DNA from: an uncultured Flavobacteriaceae bacterium
GTDB taxonomy: Bacteria; Bacteroidota; Bacteroidia; Flavobacteriales; Flavobacteriaceae
Length of the DNA: 64,000 nt
Direction: 5' to 3'
Assembly: GCA_947494825.1 (NCBI GenBank)
Contig: CANLWN010000005.1
Location: 310,001-374,000, forward strand
The position numbers and the translations under genes were made by a program. The notes under the pieces were generated by a model. The model was not told the DNA's origin, made no database searches, and saw nothing but the letters and a program-made list of their open reading frames with translations. Position 1 is the stretch's first letter. The number at the start of each line of letters is the position of its first letter. This document shows positions 38,097 to 47,064 of the stretch, in pieces.

Positions 38097-39089
38097 ATGC
38101 AAACGATGCCAAAACACACCACTGCCCTAATTCCCATGCTTTGTCTGTTACTAGCATGGCACACTCCTACCCTGATCGCGCAGTCGGCCGACAACAATAC
38201 GATTACGTTCAAAGCTCCTTCGGAAAAATATGTCGACATTGTCCTACAGTCGCACGATGGACTGATACGGCTGGGTGATATTTATTATCATAGAGGGGTA
38301 ACCCTGCCTACCAATCCACAGGCCTTTAACGCGCTGGTGAACATGAAATATATCACGGAGCTCTACGTGGATATGGACCAAACCAAAATAACCAAAAGAG
38401 TGTACAATGGAACCACCGACAAAAAATCAGAAAATTCCAACAAGGCCCAAGATCACTTATTGCGTCTGGCCAGTCTGCTCTGTACCGAAACTGAGCTCAA
38501 CAAATACTTTTGCCCAGAGAACGCAAAAAAACCCTGTACCTTTATCGATACCTATGGGCGACGCAAGCCTATCGGTTTCTGGGGTGGTGACAGAGGGAAT
38601 GAATTTGCGCAACTGCGTAGCTACAAAGCCTTTGTAAAAGATCATCTTTCGGAACTACAGGCATGGAGCCATACCTTTTTTGAAAACGATGAACTTATCG
38701 CCTATGTGGTGAGCAGGTCTTCGGTAGCGGATACCTATGACTTTCAAAAAAAAGGCTATTGGATCAGCGGGGCCATGGCGGGCAGTTCCCAGGTAATTGA
38801 TTATCTCAGCTTTGTTCCTTATGACGAAAACCAGCGTAACCTTAACCAACGCAAACTGCTGCTGTCTATTGCGCCGGCCAAGGCCAAAGAGCTCAAACTT
38901 CAGGAGCGGTCACCGATTTTTATTGTGGCCAAGGCAAAGATTTATCCCGATGAAAAAACACCAAGGTCAGGAGCCAGAGTGCCCTTTGCCTTTGAATTGG
39001 AAAATCCCGTACTGGAAATCTACAAGGACATTCAATTGACCCAAAAGATCGGGGAGATTTCCGTGGACAACCTTATTACCAAGTATTAA
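38097..39089 (+). CDS. Paralogue 3 of the uncharacterised exported-protein array
   Basis: The 330-residue protein starts 9 nt after paralogue 2, so the two are probably co-translated. It has a signal peptide (ending near LIAQ) and the family motifs LQSHDGLIRLG, YVDMDQTKITK, LQAWSHTFFENDELIAYVV, YDFQKKGYWIS and LEIYKDIQLTQKIGEISVD. The Cys pair is in YFCPENAKKPCTF, followed by GFWGGDRGNEFAQL. It is the shortest member because the region after the first motif is reduced. Confidence 0.85.
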   Translation: MQTMPKHTTALIPMLCLLLAWHTPTLIAQSADNNTITFKAPSEKYVDIVLQSHDGLIRLGDIYYHRGVTLPTNPQAFNALVNMKYITELYVDMDQTKITKRVYNGTTDKKSENSNKAQDHLLRLASLLCTETELNKYFCPENAKKPCTFIDTYGRRKPIGFWGGDRGNEFAQLRSYKAFVKDHLSELQAWSHTFFENDELIAYVVSRSSVADTYDFQKKGYWISGAMAGSSQVIDYLSFVPYDENQRNLNQRKLLLSIAPAKAKELKLQERSPIFIVAKAKIYPDEKTPRSGARVPFAFELENPVLEIYKDIQLTQKIGEISVDNLITKY

Positions 39090-39132
39090 GACCACCATAT
39101 TTTGAACTAAACGATTATTTAAACCCTTCGCC

Positions 39133-40221
39133 ATGTTTCCAAAAACGTACCGTTTCATTTTTAGCTTGATGCTGCCCTTAATTTCGACTTATTTTCTTGG
39201 AGCCCAGTCCAACGACGAAACAATTGATATGAGCGATGTCTATACTATAGAATCGCCATCACCAAAATTCAAATCCATCCACCTTCAATCGCATAAGGGC
39301 CTACCCAGATTCGGGGCCCAGAACATGTATTACAGCAAAAACCGAGATGGGGTGTTCACGGGAGCAAACAGAGCGAAAAACAAGCTTGTGAAGCAGGGCT
39401 ACACAAATTATTACAAGCTACTGGAAATGAAACAATTACATGCTTATTTCGATGATATCGACCGGGAGTACCTTACATTGATAACCAGGGAAAACAGCGG
39501 CAACAGAAAGGATCTAAATTCTTCCATCGCACAGAAAATACTATTGCCCTTAGCTTATGGAATTGGGTCAAGCGAGCAGATCCGCACCTATTTTTGTGAC
39601 CCCATGGATCCCAATTGCCGATTCAAGGGAAATTGGGGAGGTTCCAGGGACGATTTTGAAATGCAGGAAAAGTATGCCGCCTACGTCAAAGAAAACCTGG
39701 ATGACCTAAGGACCTGGAGCAAAACGCTTTTTCAGGGCGATAGGCAGACCGCATATCTGGTGCATAAATATGAATTCAGTCCCTATGGCAGACCTGTAAT
39801 ATCCTATGATTTTGATCAAAACGGGTTTTGGATCGATGTATTCCCAAGCAATAGAAACCCACATAGCAAAGGGTTCCAGTTTTTAAGGGACGAAACTTTT
39901 TTCTTTGAGTTCTTACCTGAAACTCCATACGGCAATGCACATCTGAACAGCATGACGGATACCAATAGTTATTGGCCCAAAATGCTCTTAAAAATGGATG
40001 CTTCGGATGCGGAGGCCCTGGTGAATAGAAAACCCAAAAGCATATATGCGGCCATTAAGGTTACCATTGTATTAAAAGGGGTGGAGGAGCCCCAAGTGAG
40101 TATACCCTATATCAAATACACCTTTCATCTGGCCGATCCGCTTATTGAGTTCTATGAAGATGTGGCGCTTACACAAAAATTTGGACAGATTTCCCTGGAA
40201 AATCCGATATACCAAAAGTAA
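39133..40221 (+). CDS. Paralogue 4 of the uncharacterised exported-protein array
   Basis: The 362-residue protein starts 43 nt after paralogue 3. It has a signal peptide (ending near FLGAQ) and motifs LQSHKGLPRFG, YFDDIDREYLT, LRTWSKTLFQGDRQTAYLV, YDFDQNGFWID, KMDASDAEAL and FYEDVALTQKFGQISLE. The Cys pair is in YFCDPMDPNCRFKGNWGG. It is closest to paralogue 1 at both ends of the protein, apart from its extra Cys-containing loop. The array ends here; the next genes are convergent. Confidence 0.85.
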   Translation: MFPKTYRFIFSLMLPLISTYFLGAQSNDETIDMSDVYTIESPSPKFKSIHLQSHKGLPRFGAQNMYYSKNRDGVFTGANRAKNKLVKQGYTNYYKLLEMKQLHAYFDDIDREYLTLITRENSGNRKDLNSSIAQKILLPLAYGIGSSEQIRTYFCDPMDPNCRFKGNWGGSRDDFEMQEKYAAYVKENLDDLRTWSKTLFQGDRQTAYLVHKYEFSPYGRPVISYDFDQNGFWIDVFPSNRNPHSKGFQFLRDETFFFEFLPETPYGNAHLNSMTDTNSYWPKMLLKMDASDAEALVNRKPKSIYAAIKVTIVLKGVEEPQVSIPYIKYTFHLADPLIEFYEDVALTQKFGQISLENPIYQK

Positions 40222-40271
40222 ACGCCTACCCAAGTCCAATCTACCGTCGGAGACCCTAGGGTATTGAAGAC

Positions 40272-40805
40272 CTAGTTTTTTTGTAGCGCTTGCCGTATTT
40301 TTTTATTCCAGGCCAACTGCTGTGACCGGTTTCGGGAGAAATTGGTCTCCGAGTCATAACGATGCTGAAAGGCATTGAGTTCCTTGATAATATCCCTGTA
40401 AATGGCCCGTATTTCCGCTTTTATATTCTCCGAAAAGCGGGTCGCTGCCACAATTCTTCTCATCTTACGCGCCTGTAGCTCGGCAATGTCAAAATGGAGC
40501 TGCTCGTGACTAAGGGTGAGCTCATCGCAGAGGTCCGGTTTATACCACGATTTATGGGGATAGAAAAAAGTGTGCACCTCAAAATCGAGTTCGATCTCAC
40601 CATTTCTCGAAAGGGAGGAAAACCGATAGGTAAGACCGCTGGCCGTAGTAGCTGCCGCCCTATCCCCATTCGGGGGATTACCCTTAAAATCGGTCCAGGC
40701 CAATCGCCTGTCTGCGCTCCAGGGTATGGTATCAAATTCCTGGGCAAGACCTGGAAAAAGGGTAAAAAGAAGGACAAAGGTGCCGATATACTTTAACGCT
40801 CCCAA
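40272..40805 (-). CDS. DUF922-like predicted zinc protease, probable TTG start
   Basis: The 177-residue protein has a signal peptide (GALKYIGTFVLLFTLFPGLAQ) and the zinc-type motif HEQLHFDIAELQARKM, typical of DUF922 proteins, which are predicted metalloproteases. An in-frame stop lies three codons before the TTG at 40805 and no ATG precedes the signal peptide, so TTG is the only start that keeps the signal. The start overlaps the end of the OsmC gene by 13 nt, which supports translational coupling. It is the last gene of the guaA operon. Confidence 0.78.
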   Translation of the reverse strand: MGALKYIGTFVLLFTLFPGLAQEFDTIPWSADRRLAWTDFKGNPPNGDRAAATTASGLTYRFSSLSRNGEIELDFEVHTFFYPHKSWYKPDLCDELTLSHEQLHFDIAELQARKMRRIVAATRFSENIKAEIRAIYRDIIKELNAFQHRYDSETNFSRNRSQQLAWNKKIRQALQKN

Positions 40806-41197
40806 TGAAAATCAATTTGTAGGGTTATCGAGGGGTTGATACTTTGGAAAACGGGGCAGGTATTCGCCGTGTGTTCCAATATTTTTCTGTGCTTATCCGA
40901 TACTCCGCCCGGTAAGTATAGGGCAACTTCAATTTTGGAAATTCTACGCGGATCCGAGGCCATATGTTTGGTCACCTCGGCAGTAGTATCCCGTAAATCC
41001 ACTTCATGGTCCCTTGCCTTGATTCCCATAACCGTGAGCATACAACTGGCCAGAGCCGTGGCCACAGTATCTGTAGGGGAAAAGGCCTCACCCAAACCCT
41101 GGTTGTCCAAAGGTGCGTCCGTAATAAATTCATTGCCCGATCGTATATGGACACATTGGGTGCGCAAGGCTCCTAAATAAGTGACTTTAGAGGTCAT
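40793..41197 (-). CDS. OsmC-family peroxiredoxin-like protein
   Basis: The 134-residue protein has the two redox cysteines of the family: one in VATALASCMLTVMG near residue 52 and one in HTANTCPVFQSI near residue 118. OsmC/Ohr proteins reduce hydroperoxides with thiol cofactors. In an organism with a BshC homologue the reductant could be bacillithiol, but that is only inference. It starts 3 nt after the LysM gene and overlaps the DUF922 gene. Confidence 0.93.
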   Translation of the reverse strand: MTSKVTYLGALRTQCVHIRSGNEFITDAPLDNQGLGEAFSPTDTVATALASCMLTVMGIKARDHEVDLRDTTAEVTKHMASDPRRISKIEVALYLPGGVSDKHRKILEHTANTCPVFQSINPSITLQIDFHWER

Positions 41198-41200
41198 TTG

Positions 41201-43357
41201 TTACGGTTTTACTTCCTTGATCCACATGGTATCGTACTGCATAATGTAGGAGGCCGTATTGAAATATCCCGAACTGATGTCCTTGTTATAATCGAACTTG
41301 TTCCCTGTATATTCAATTTCCCCGATCAGTTGGGACGCCTCAAAAAGGTTGTTCTTGTAGGCCAGTTTCAACAAAAGGTCGTAGGTAAGATCAAATCCCC
41401 TTATGGCATATCGGTCCGGAATGGATCCAAACCGTTGTCTGTATTGCTTTACAAAAGCATCGTTCCCAACCTCCTTATATACCGAGGGATAGCAAAAATT
41501 CAGATTGGAAAGGTGGGAGCTCGAAATGACGTCGTTCTCAAAGGCTTTGTTTTTGTTTGTGGTAAACATTTTAATTTTTATGTCCTCGGTAATGGATGAA
41601 TTCAAAATGGAACTAACGCTCGATACGATTTTAAAATTATCCGTTTCCACAAATACCCAGTTCTCATGCTCTTCGGACAACATTGCGCTAAACACTTCGA
41701 TATCTACCGATAAGTTTTCCTTCAAGGTCACCGTCTTGGCCAAGGGGAACCTTTCCACGATCAATGCCTCTACAGGTTTGTTGATCGAATCGGCAATAAT
41801 AATAATGTTCTGCTCTTCCCGTATGCCCTCTGCATAATTTAGGATCCTTTCCCGTAAAATGTCATCCGAGGGAATGGAAAAGAAGACATTGCCCAAACTA
41901 ATATCGCTGTTGGAAGCGATAGGGGCTATGACCGGTACTTGATGATTGGCCGCCTGTACAGCAACTTCCTTGAGCGAATTGGGGTCCAAAGGCCCTATAA
42001 TGGCACTAAACCCGTTGAGGTTTTCCCGGAGAAGGATTTCCTTGGTCCTGTTCAGATTTAACTCATTATCAAACGTTTTGACATCGACGGAAATCCCCAG
42101 CTTGGCTATGGAATCCAACGCGACAAGTGCCCCGGAATACAAGCCCAGGCTGTATTTGATATCATTTCTTCTTTCCAGATTCTTCTTGGTGTTTTCGGTA
42201 TCATTGAGATTCAGTCGATCCAAACGAAAAGGCAATAAAAACAACAATCTGGGTCGATTGCTCGTATTGATGCTGTCCAGCAAATTGATCTTGTCCAAGA
42301 TCAAGGCATTCTTCACCTCAAACTCCCCTTCCTTATCCCTTGGTAATTTTAAGACCATCCCAGCCTTTAACCCCTCGGTCAGATCCGGATTTAGCGCTAC
42401 AAGCTCGGTATAGGTAATATTGAGGTTTTGGGTTAGTCGAAATACATTTTGTCCGGGTTTTACCTCATAAAAGATAAAATTATCGGTGTTAACTTCCCCA
42501 CTGTCATCCTTTTTCTTGGGTAGACGAATGACCATACCTTCCTTGAGTCCGCCAAGTTCAATGATCTCAGGGTTCAATTTAACGATCTCCTGCGAGTCAA
42601 TGCCGTATTCCCTTCCCAAACTGTACAAGGTTTGCTTGGGCGGCACGGTATAGGATTCGTAGAGCGACACTTCCTGTTCTTCAACGCTGCTTCCGGCCAG
42701 TATGGGCAAACGCAACTGTTGCCCTTCGGCAAGGTAATTCGTTGTTTTGGGCAGTTCCGGGTTCAACACCAACAGGCTGTCTATGGTAATACCGTACTTA
42801 TGGGCAATGCTCCAGCGTGTCTCCTTTGGCTTTACCGTGTATTGTTCAAAATTCAGGGAATCTATCTGGGTCTCCTCTTGGCGTACCCTGCGGTATTTTG
42901 GAATTTTTAACCGCATCCCTTTTTTCAGCTGTGCGGCGTACAGTTCCCTATTATATCGTTTTATATCGTCTTCGGTTATCCGATACCGTTTAGAAATGCT
43001 GTACAGGGTCTCTTTTCGCCTTACCCTATGGGAGGTATACCCTATGGGTTCCTCCTGTACCGGAGCTTCTTCCGCAGCCTTAGGGGCGGAAATGGTATCC
43101 TGAACTCCAGTAGCCTGGCCCCCGAGTGGAATTACCAGCACGGTATTCGGCCGCAAGGGTTCTCCTTGTTTTAGCTCCTTGTTGTATGTAAGAATGTTAT
43201 AGGGGGTAACCCGGTATTGCTTGGCAATACTCTCCAGTGTTTCCCCTTCCTTTACCGCATGGGTCTTGAATTGCTGAGCCGCTATGGTAAGGCTCCACAA
43301 CAGGAGCACTATAGCGGTCAAAACAGATTTAGGCATCATTTTCATTTTTATTCCCAT
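41201..43357 (-). CDS. Secreted protein with five LysM domains and a type I periplasmic-binding-protein-like domain
   Basis: The 718-residue protein has a signal peptide (ending near TIAAQ) and five LysM repeats at about residues 30-78, 101-150, 171-220, 232-281 and 293-340, each with the shape YxVxxGExLxxIAxxYxIxxxxLxxxNP...LxxGxxLxIP. The C-terminal half (about 368-700) resembles PBP1/amino-acid-receptor folds: [38 protein letters not shown] and [10 protein letters not shown]. LysM binds peptidoglycan; the C-terminal domain may bind a ligand or protein. The start at 43357 overlaps the guaA stop by 10 nt; ATG 43345 is an alternative. Confidence 0.87.
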   Translation of the reverse strand: MGIKMKMMPKSVLTAIVLLLWSLTIAAQQFKTHAVKEGETLESIAKQYRVTPYNILTYNKELKQGEPLRPNTVLVIPLGGQATGVQDTISAPKAAEEAPVQEEPIGYTSHRVRRKETLYSISKRYRITEDDIKRYNRELYAAQLKKGMRLKIPKYRRVRQEETQIDSLNFEQYTVKPKETRWSIAHKYGITIDSLLVLNPELPKTTNYLAEGQQLRLPILAGSSVEEQEVSLYESYTVPPKQTLYSLGREYGIDSQEIVKLNPEIIELGGLKEGMVIRLPKKKDDSGEVNTDNFIFYEVKPGQNVFRLTQNLNITYTELVALNPDLTEGLKAGMVLKLPRDKEGEFEVKNALILDKINLLDSINTSNRPRLLFLLPFRLDRLNLNDTENTKKNLERRNDIKYSLGLYSGALVALDSIAKLGISVDVKTFDNELNLNRTKEILLRENLNGFSAIIGPLDPNSLKEVAVQAANHQVPVIAPIASNSDISLGNVFFSIPSDDILRERILNYAEGIREEQNIIIIADSINKPVEALIVERFPLAKTVTLKENLSVDIEVFSAMLSEEHENWVFVETDNFKIVSSVSSILNSSITEDIKIKMFTTNKNKAFENDVISSSHLSNLNFCYPSVYKEVGNDAFVKQYRQRFGSIPDRYAIRGFDLTYDLLLKLAYKNNLFEASQLIGEIEYTGNKFDYNKDISSGYFNTASYIMQYDTMWIKEVKP

Positions 43358-44880
43358 TCTATGGTCGCCGGCGGTTTGGAACTAATGTCGTATACTACTC
43401 TATTAACGCCTTTAACCTTATTTATTATCTCATTCGAAGTTTTTTGTAAAAACTCATAGGGCAAATTCACCCAGTCTGCGGTCATCCCGTCCGTACTTTC
43501 CACAGCCCTTAAAGCTACGCATTTTTCATAAGTACGCTCATCACCCATAACGCCTACACTATGTACGGGCAGGAGCATGGCCCCGGCCTGCCAGACCTTG
43601 TCGTAAAGCCCCCATTCCTTTAATCCATTGATAAAAATCGCATCCACATCCTGTAAAATGCTGACCTTATCGGCCGTGATATCACCTAGAATGCGAATGG
43701 CCAAACCAGGGCCTGGAAAAGGGTGCCTTCCTAAAATAGAACCATTGATGCCCATACTGGCACCCACTCTACGCACCTCATCCTTAAACAACATTTTTAA
43801 CGGTTCTACAACGTTCAACTTCATAAAATCGGGCAACCCGCCCACATTGTGATGGCTCTTTATGGTTGCCGATGGTCCGCCTGTGGCAGAAACCGATTCA
43901 ATCACATCCGGATAAATCGTACCCTGGGCCAACCATTTGGCATCTTCCACCAAATGCGCTTCATCGTCAAAAACCTCAATGAACACCTTGCCGATGATCT
44001 TTCTCTTTTTCTCCGGATCGGCCTCTCCGGCCAACTTATCCAAAAAACGTGCCGAAGCATCCACACCCTTTACATTAAGGCCCATATGTTGGTACTGGTC
44101 CAGCACATCATGGAACTCGTTTTTTCGTAACAATCCGTTGTTCACGAAGATGCAGTGCAGGTGTTTTCCTATGGCCTTGTGGAGCAGCACCGCCGCTACG
44201 GAAGAGTCTACCCCGCCCGATAATCCCAGGATTACCTTATCATTACCTATTTTTTCCCTTAGTTGGGCCACGGTGGTCTCCACAAAGGCATCCGGGGTCC
44301 AGGTCTGGGCCACCCCTGCAATAGTAACGAGAAAATTTTCCAACAATTGTTTCCCATCCGTGGTATGGTACACCTCCGGATGAAATTGTATCCCATAGGT
44401 ATCCTCCCCTTCAAATTTAAAGGCCGCGTATTCCACATCCGTAGTGCTGGCCAAACGAACGGTATGATCTGGCAACTCCTTGATGGTGTCGGAATGGCTC
44501 ATCCATACTTGGCTACCTTTGGAAATGCTTTTAAAGAAAGCTTCCCCGTCCTTGATATCAGAAAGACGGGCTCGTCCGTATTCCCGTGTGGCCGAGGCGG
44601 CCACATGGCCTCCATTGAAGTGAGCCAAGTACTGCGCACCATAACAGACTCCCAATAGTGGCTTCTTTCCCCTTATTTGGGACAAATCTACGTGAAGGGC
44701 ATCATCACCTCGAACGGAAAAAGGCGAACCGGAAAGGATAACGGCCTTGTACTCTGAAAGATCCTCAGGCAGATGGTTATACGGTTTAATTTCACAGAAA
44801 ATATTCAGTTCCCTAACCCTTCGGGCGATGAGTTGTGTGTACTGGGAACCAAAATCTAAAATAAGGACGTTGTTTTGCAT
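43348..44880 (-). CDS. guaA: GMP synthase (glutamine-hydrolysing)
   Basis: The 510-residue enzyme makes GMP from XMP using glutamine and ATP. The N-terminal class I glutaminase has Cys in LGVCYGAQY and His/Glu in FHPEVYHT; the synthetase domain has the PP-loop GLSGGVDSS; the C-terminus ends in the conserved PPATIEWE. I chose ATG 44880 because it gives the usual MQNN start and because a strong promoter element ends 3 nt before it. A TTG two codons upstream would overlap that promoter. Confidence 0.98.
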   Translation of the reverse strand: MQNNVLILDFGSQYTQLIARRVRELNIFCEIKPYNHLPEDLSEYKAVILSGSPFSVRGDDALHVDLSQIRGKKPLLGVCYGAQYLAHFNGGHVAASATREYGRARLSDIKDGEAFFKSISKGSQVWMSHSDTIKELPDHTVRLASTTDVEYAAFKFEGEDTYGIQFHPEVYHTTDGKQLLENFLVTIAGVAQTWTPDAFVETTVAQLREKIGNDKVILGLSGGVDSSVAAVLLHKAIGKHLHCIFVNNGLLRKNEFHDVLDQYQHMGLNVKGVDASARFLDKLAGEADPEKKRKIIGKVFIEVFDDEAHLVEDAKWLAQGTIYPDVIESVSATGGPSATIKSHHNVGGLPDFMKLNVVEPLKMLFKDEVRRVGASMGINGSILGRHPFPGPGLAIRILGDITADKVSILQDVDAIFINGLKEWGLYDKVWQAGAMLLPVHSVGVMGDERTYEKCVALRAVESTDGMTADWVNLPYEFLQKTSNEIINKVKGVNRVVYDISSKPPATIEWE

Positions 44881-44883
44881 GCG

Positions 44884-44913
44884 CAAAAATACTAAATCGG
44901 ATGAGTTGCAAAA
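44884..44913 (-). promoter_or_regulatory. guaA: Promoter of guaA, near-leaderless
   Basis: On the minus strand TTTTG (44913-44909) and TATTTTTG (44891-44884) are separated by 17 nt. This is an exact TAnnTTTG with a TTG-type -33 element. Only 3 nt separate it from the ATG, so transcription should start at or inside the start codon. Confidence 0.75.
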
Positions 44914-44959
44914 GTTTCTTTTGGGTATATTTATAAGCAGTATTCAAAAAGTTATCAAG

Positions 44960-46993
44960 ATGAAGAACTTCCTTGTTATTTTCCTTACACTTATCGGCTG
45001 CACCCTCCACGCCCAGGAAGAGGGCTGGACCATTTCTACCGGAAAGGTAGACCGGTATACGGGAATTGTAACCGCTAATGGAAGAATAGGCATTCTTCCC
45101 GAGGACAAACCCTTCGAGACCCGATCGGTCATTCTCAACAATGTGTACGACAAGGAGTCACCTTTGGGGGTAAGCAAAATTTTGTTGGGCATGAACTTCG
45201 CCAATCTCGAGATGGCCATTGACGGAGAGCGGATCACCGAGGACAATAGTAGCGATTTTCACCAGGTTTTGGACATGAAAACGGCTGCTTTCACCACCTC
45301 TTTTACTTTTAGGGACAAGGCCAAGGTTTCTTATACTATTTATGCACTTAGGAATGTTCAATATACTGGTTATGTGGATATTAAAGTTATTCCTACAAAA
45401 TTGTTAAAACTCCAAGTTACGGGCAAGATCAACACGCCGGAGGAATATCAGGACCCGGTAAGTACCTTTCGTGTGCTCAGGGATCTGGAGACCACCATGC
45501 CCATCCTGCAAACCGTGGCGAAAAGTAGATTGGGAAGACATACCGTGGGTACGTCGGCCACCTTTATTTGGCACGCCATCAATTCTACCCGCGAGCATCA
45601 AAGGCCGCATTTAACCCATGAAAAAGTGTCCGACTATGACAACCGACTGTCTTTTGAAAAGGAATTGAAGAAGGATGAAATATATGAATTTGCCTGGACA
45701 GGTGCCGAGTGCACCACGCAGGATTTTGAGGATCCCCAGACCGAATCCGAACGCTTTGTCATCTTTAATTTGCTAACGCCGAGGGAAGATTTGTTGGATC
45801 AGCACAAAAAGTTATGGGCCGATCTTTGGCAAGGTGATATTGTTATTAAGGGGAACATACAGGATCAGCTGGATGTGCGCCTAGGACTCTACCATCTATA
45901 CGCCTTTTCCAGGGGCGATTCCGATCTGAGTATTGCCCCCATGGGATTGTCCTCCCAAAATTACAACGGCCATATCTTTTGGGACACTGAACTTTGGATG
46001 TTCCCTCCTCTCCTCCTACTCAATCAGGACATTGCACGCTCTTTGGTCAACTACCGATCGGACCGCCTGGGAAAAGCAAAGGAAAAAGCAATCAATTTTG
46101 GGTATAAAGGCGCTATGTTTCCCTGGGAAAGCGATGATACCGGGGAAGAATCCACCCCCGCCTGGGCCCTTACGGGAACTTTTGAACACCACATAACGGC
46201 CGATGTGGCCATTGCCTTCTGGAACTACTATCGGGTGACCAAGAACAAGGCATGGCTGATAGCGCGTGGATACCCGCTAATGAAAGAGGTGGCAGACTAT
46301 TGGGTAAGTAGATCCGTAAAGAACCAAGATGATAGCTATAGCATCAAAAATGTAGTAGGCGCCAATGAATTTGCACCCAACGTGGACGATAATGCGTTCA
46401 CCAATGGTTCTGCCATTACCGCACTGGAATTTGCCATTGAGGCCGCCCAAACCGTTGGGGAAACCCCGGATCCCACCTGGCAGGAGGTGGCCTCCAAGAT
46501 CAAGATCCATAAATTCCCCGATGGCACCACCAAGGAACACAGCACCTATGAGGGCGATATCATCAAACAAGCCGATGTAAACCTGCTCTCCTACCCGCTT
46601 CATGTGATTGCCGATGAGGAAACGATCATTAAAGATCTGAAGTACTACGAGCCCAAATTGTCTCCGGAAGGTCCGGCCATGGGGCAATCCGTTTTTGCAG
46701 TGCTCTATGCGCGTTTGGGTGATGCCAAGGAAGGCTATCGCTTGTTCAAACGCAGTTATGAACCCAATAAGCGTCCGCCCTTCGGCGCCCTTTCGGAAAC
46801 CGCTACGGGCGAATACCCTTATTTTGCCACAGGTGCTGGGGGCATGTTGCAGGTGGTGCTTTTTGGTTTTGGCGGTTTGGACATCACGGATCAGGGCATC
46901 GTTCAGCAAAATCCCATACTCCCTAAAGAATGGGAATCTTTGACCATAAAGGGTGTGGGGCCGGAAAACAAAACCTATCGGGTAACGCATTAG
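44960..46993 (+). CDS. Secreted GH65-type glycoside hydrolase
   Basis: From the ATG at 44960 the product has 677 residues with a signal peptide (MKNFLVIFLTLIGCTLHAQ); a longer frame starting further upstream has no signal and overlaps guaA. The (alpha/alpha)6-barrel has the GH65 features IFWDTELWMFPPLLLLNQ, a catalytic-acid motif GANEFAP with Glu470 and VDDNAFTNGSA. GH65 enzymes phosphorolyse or hydrolyse trehalose, kojibiose, maltose or, in PGGHG-like members, collagen glucosyl-galactose. A periplasmic location with no visible phosphate-binding loop leans to hydrolysis, but that is inference. It is divergent from guaA. Confidence 0.86.
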   Translation: MKNFLVIFLTLIGCTLHAQEEGWTISTGKVDRYTGIVTANGRIGILPEDKPFETRSVILNNVYDKESPLGVSKILLGMNFANLEMAIDGERITEDNSSDFHQVLDMKTAAFTTSFTFRDKAKVSYTIYALRNVQYTGYVDIKVIPTKLLKLQVTGKINTPEEYQDPVSTFRVLRDLETTMPILQTVAKSRLGRHTVGTSATFIWHAINSTREHQRPHLTHEKVSDYDNRLSFEKELKKDEIYEFAWTGAECTTQDFEDPQTESERFVIFNLLTPREDLLDQHKKLWADLWQGDIVIKGNIQDQLDVRLGLYHLYAFSRGDSDLSIAPMGLSSQNYNGHIFWDTELWMFPPLLLLNQDIARSLVNYRSDRLGKAKEKAINFGYKGAMFPWESDDTGEESTPAWALTGTFEHHITADVAIAFWNYYRVTKNKAWLIARGYPLMKEVADYWVSRSVKNQDDSYSIKNVVGANEFAPNVDDNAFTNGSAITALEFAIEAAQTVGETPDPTWQEVASKIKIHKFPDGTTKEHSTYEGDIIKQADVNLLSYPLHVIADEETIIKDLKYYEPKLSPEGPAMGQSVFAVLYARLGDAKEGYRLFKRSYEPNKRPPFGALSETATGEYPYFATGAGGMLQVVLFGFGGLDITDQGIVQQNPILPKEWESLTIKGVGPENKTYRVTH

Positions 46994-47064
46994 GTCGAAT
47001 ATACGTCCCTGCGGTTCAACAAGTTGGTGATAAATCCTTATTTTAGGGGATAAACCAGCCTGTT

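Noticed and set aside
44747..44959. N-terminal extension of the GH65 gene
   Set aside because: The extended frame overlaps guaA and lacks a signal peptide; the ATG at 44960 gives a clear signal peptide.
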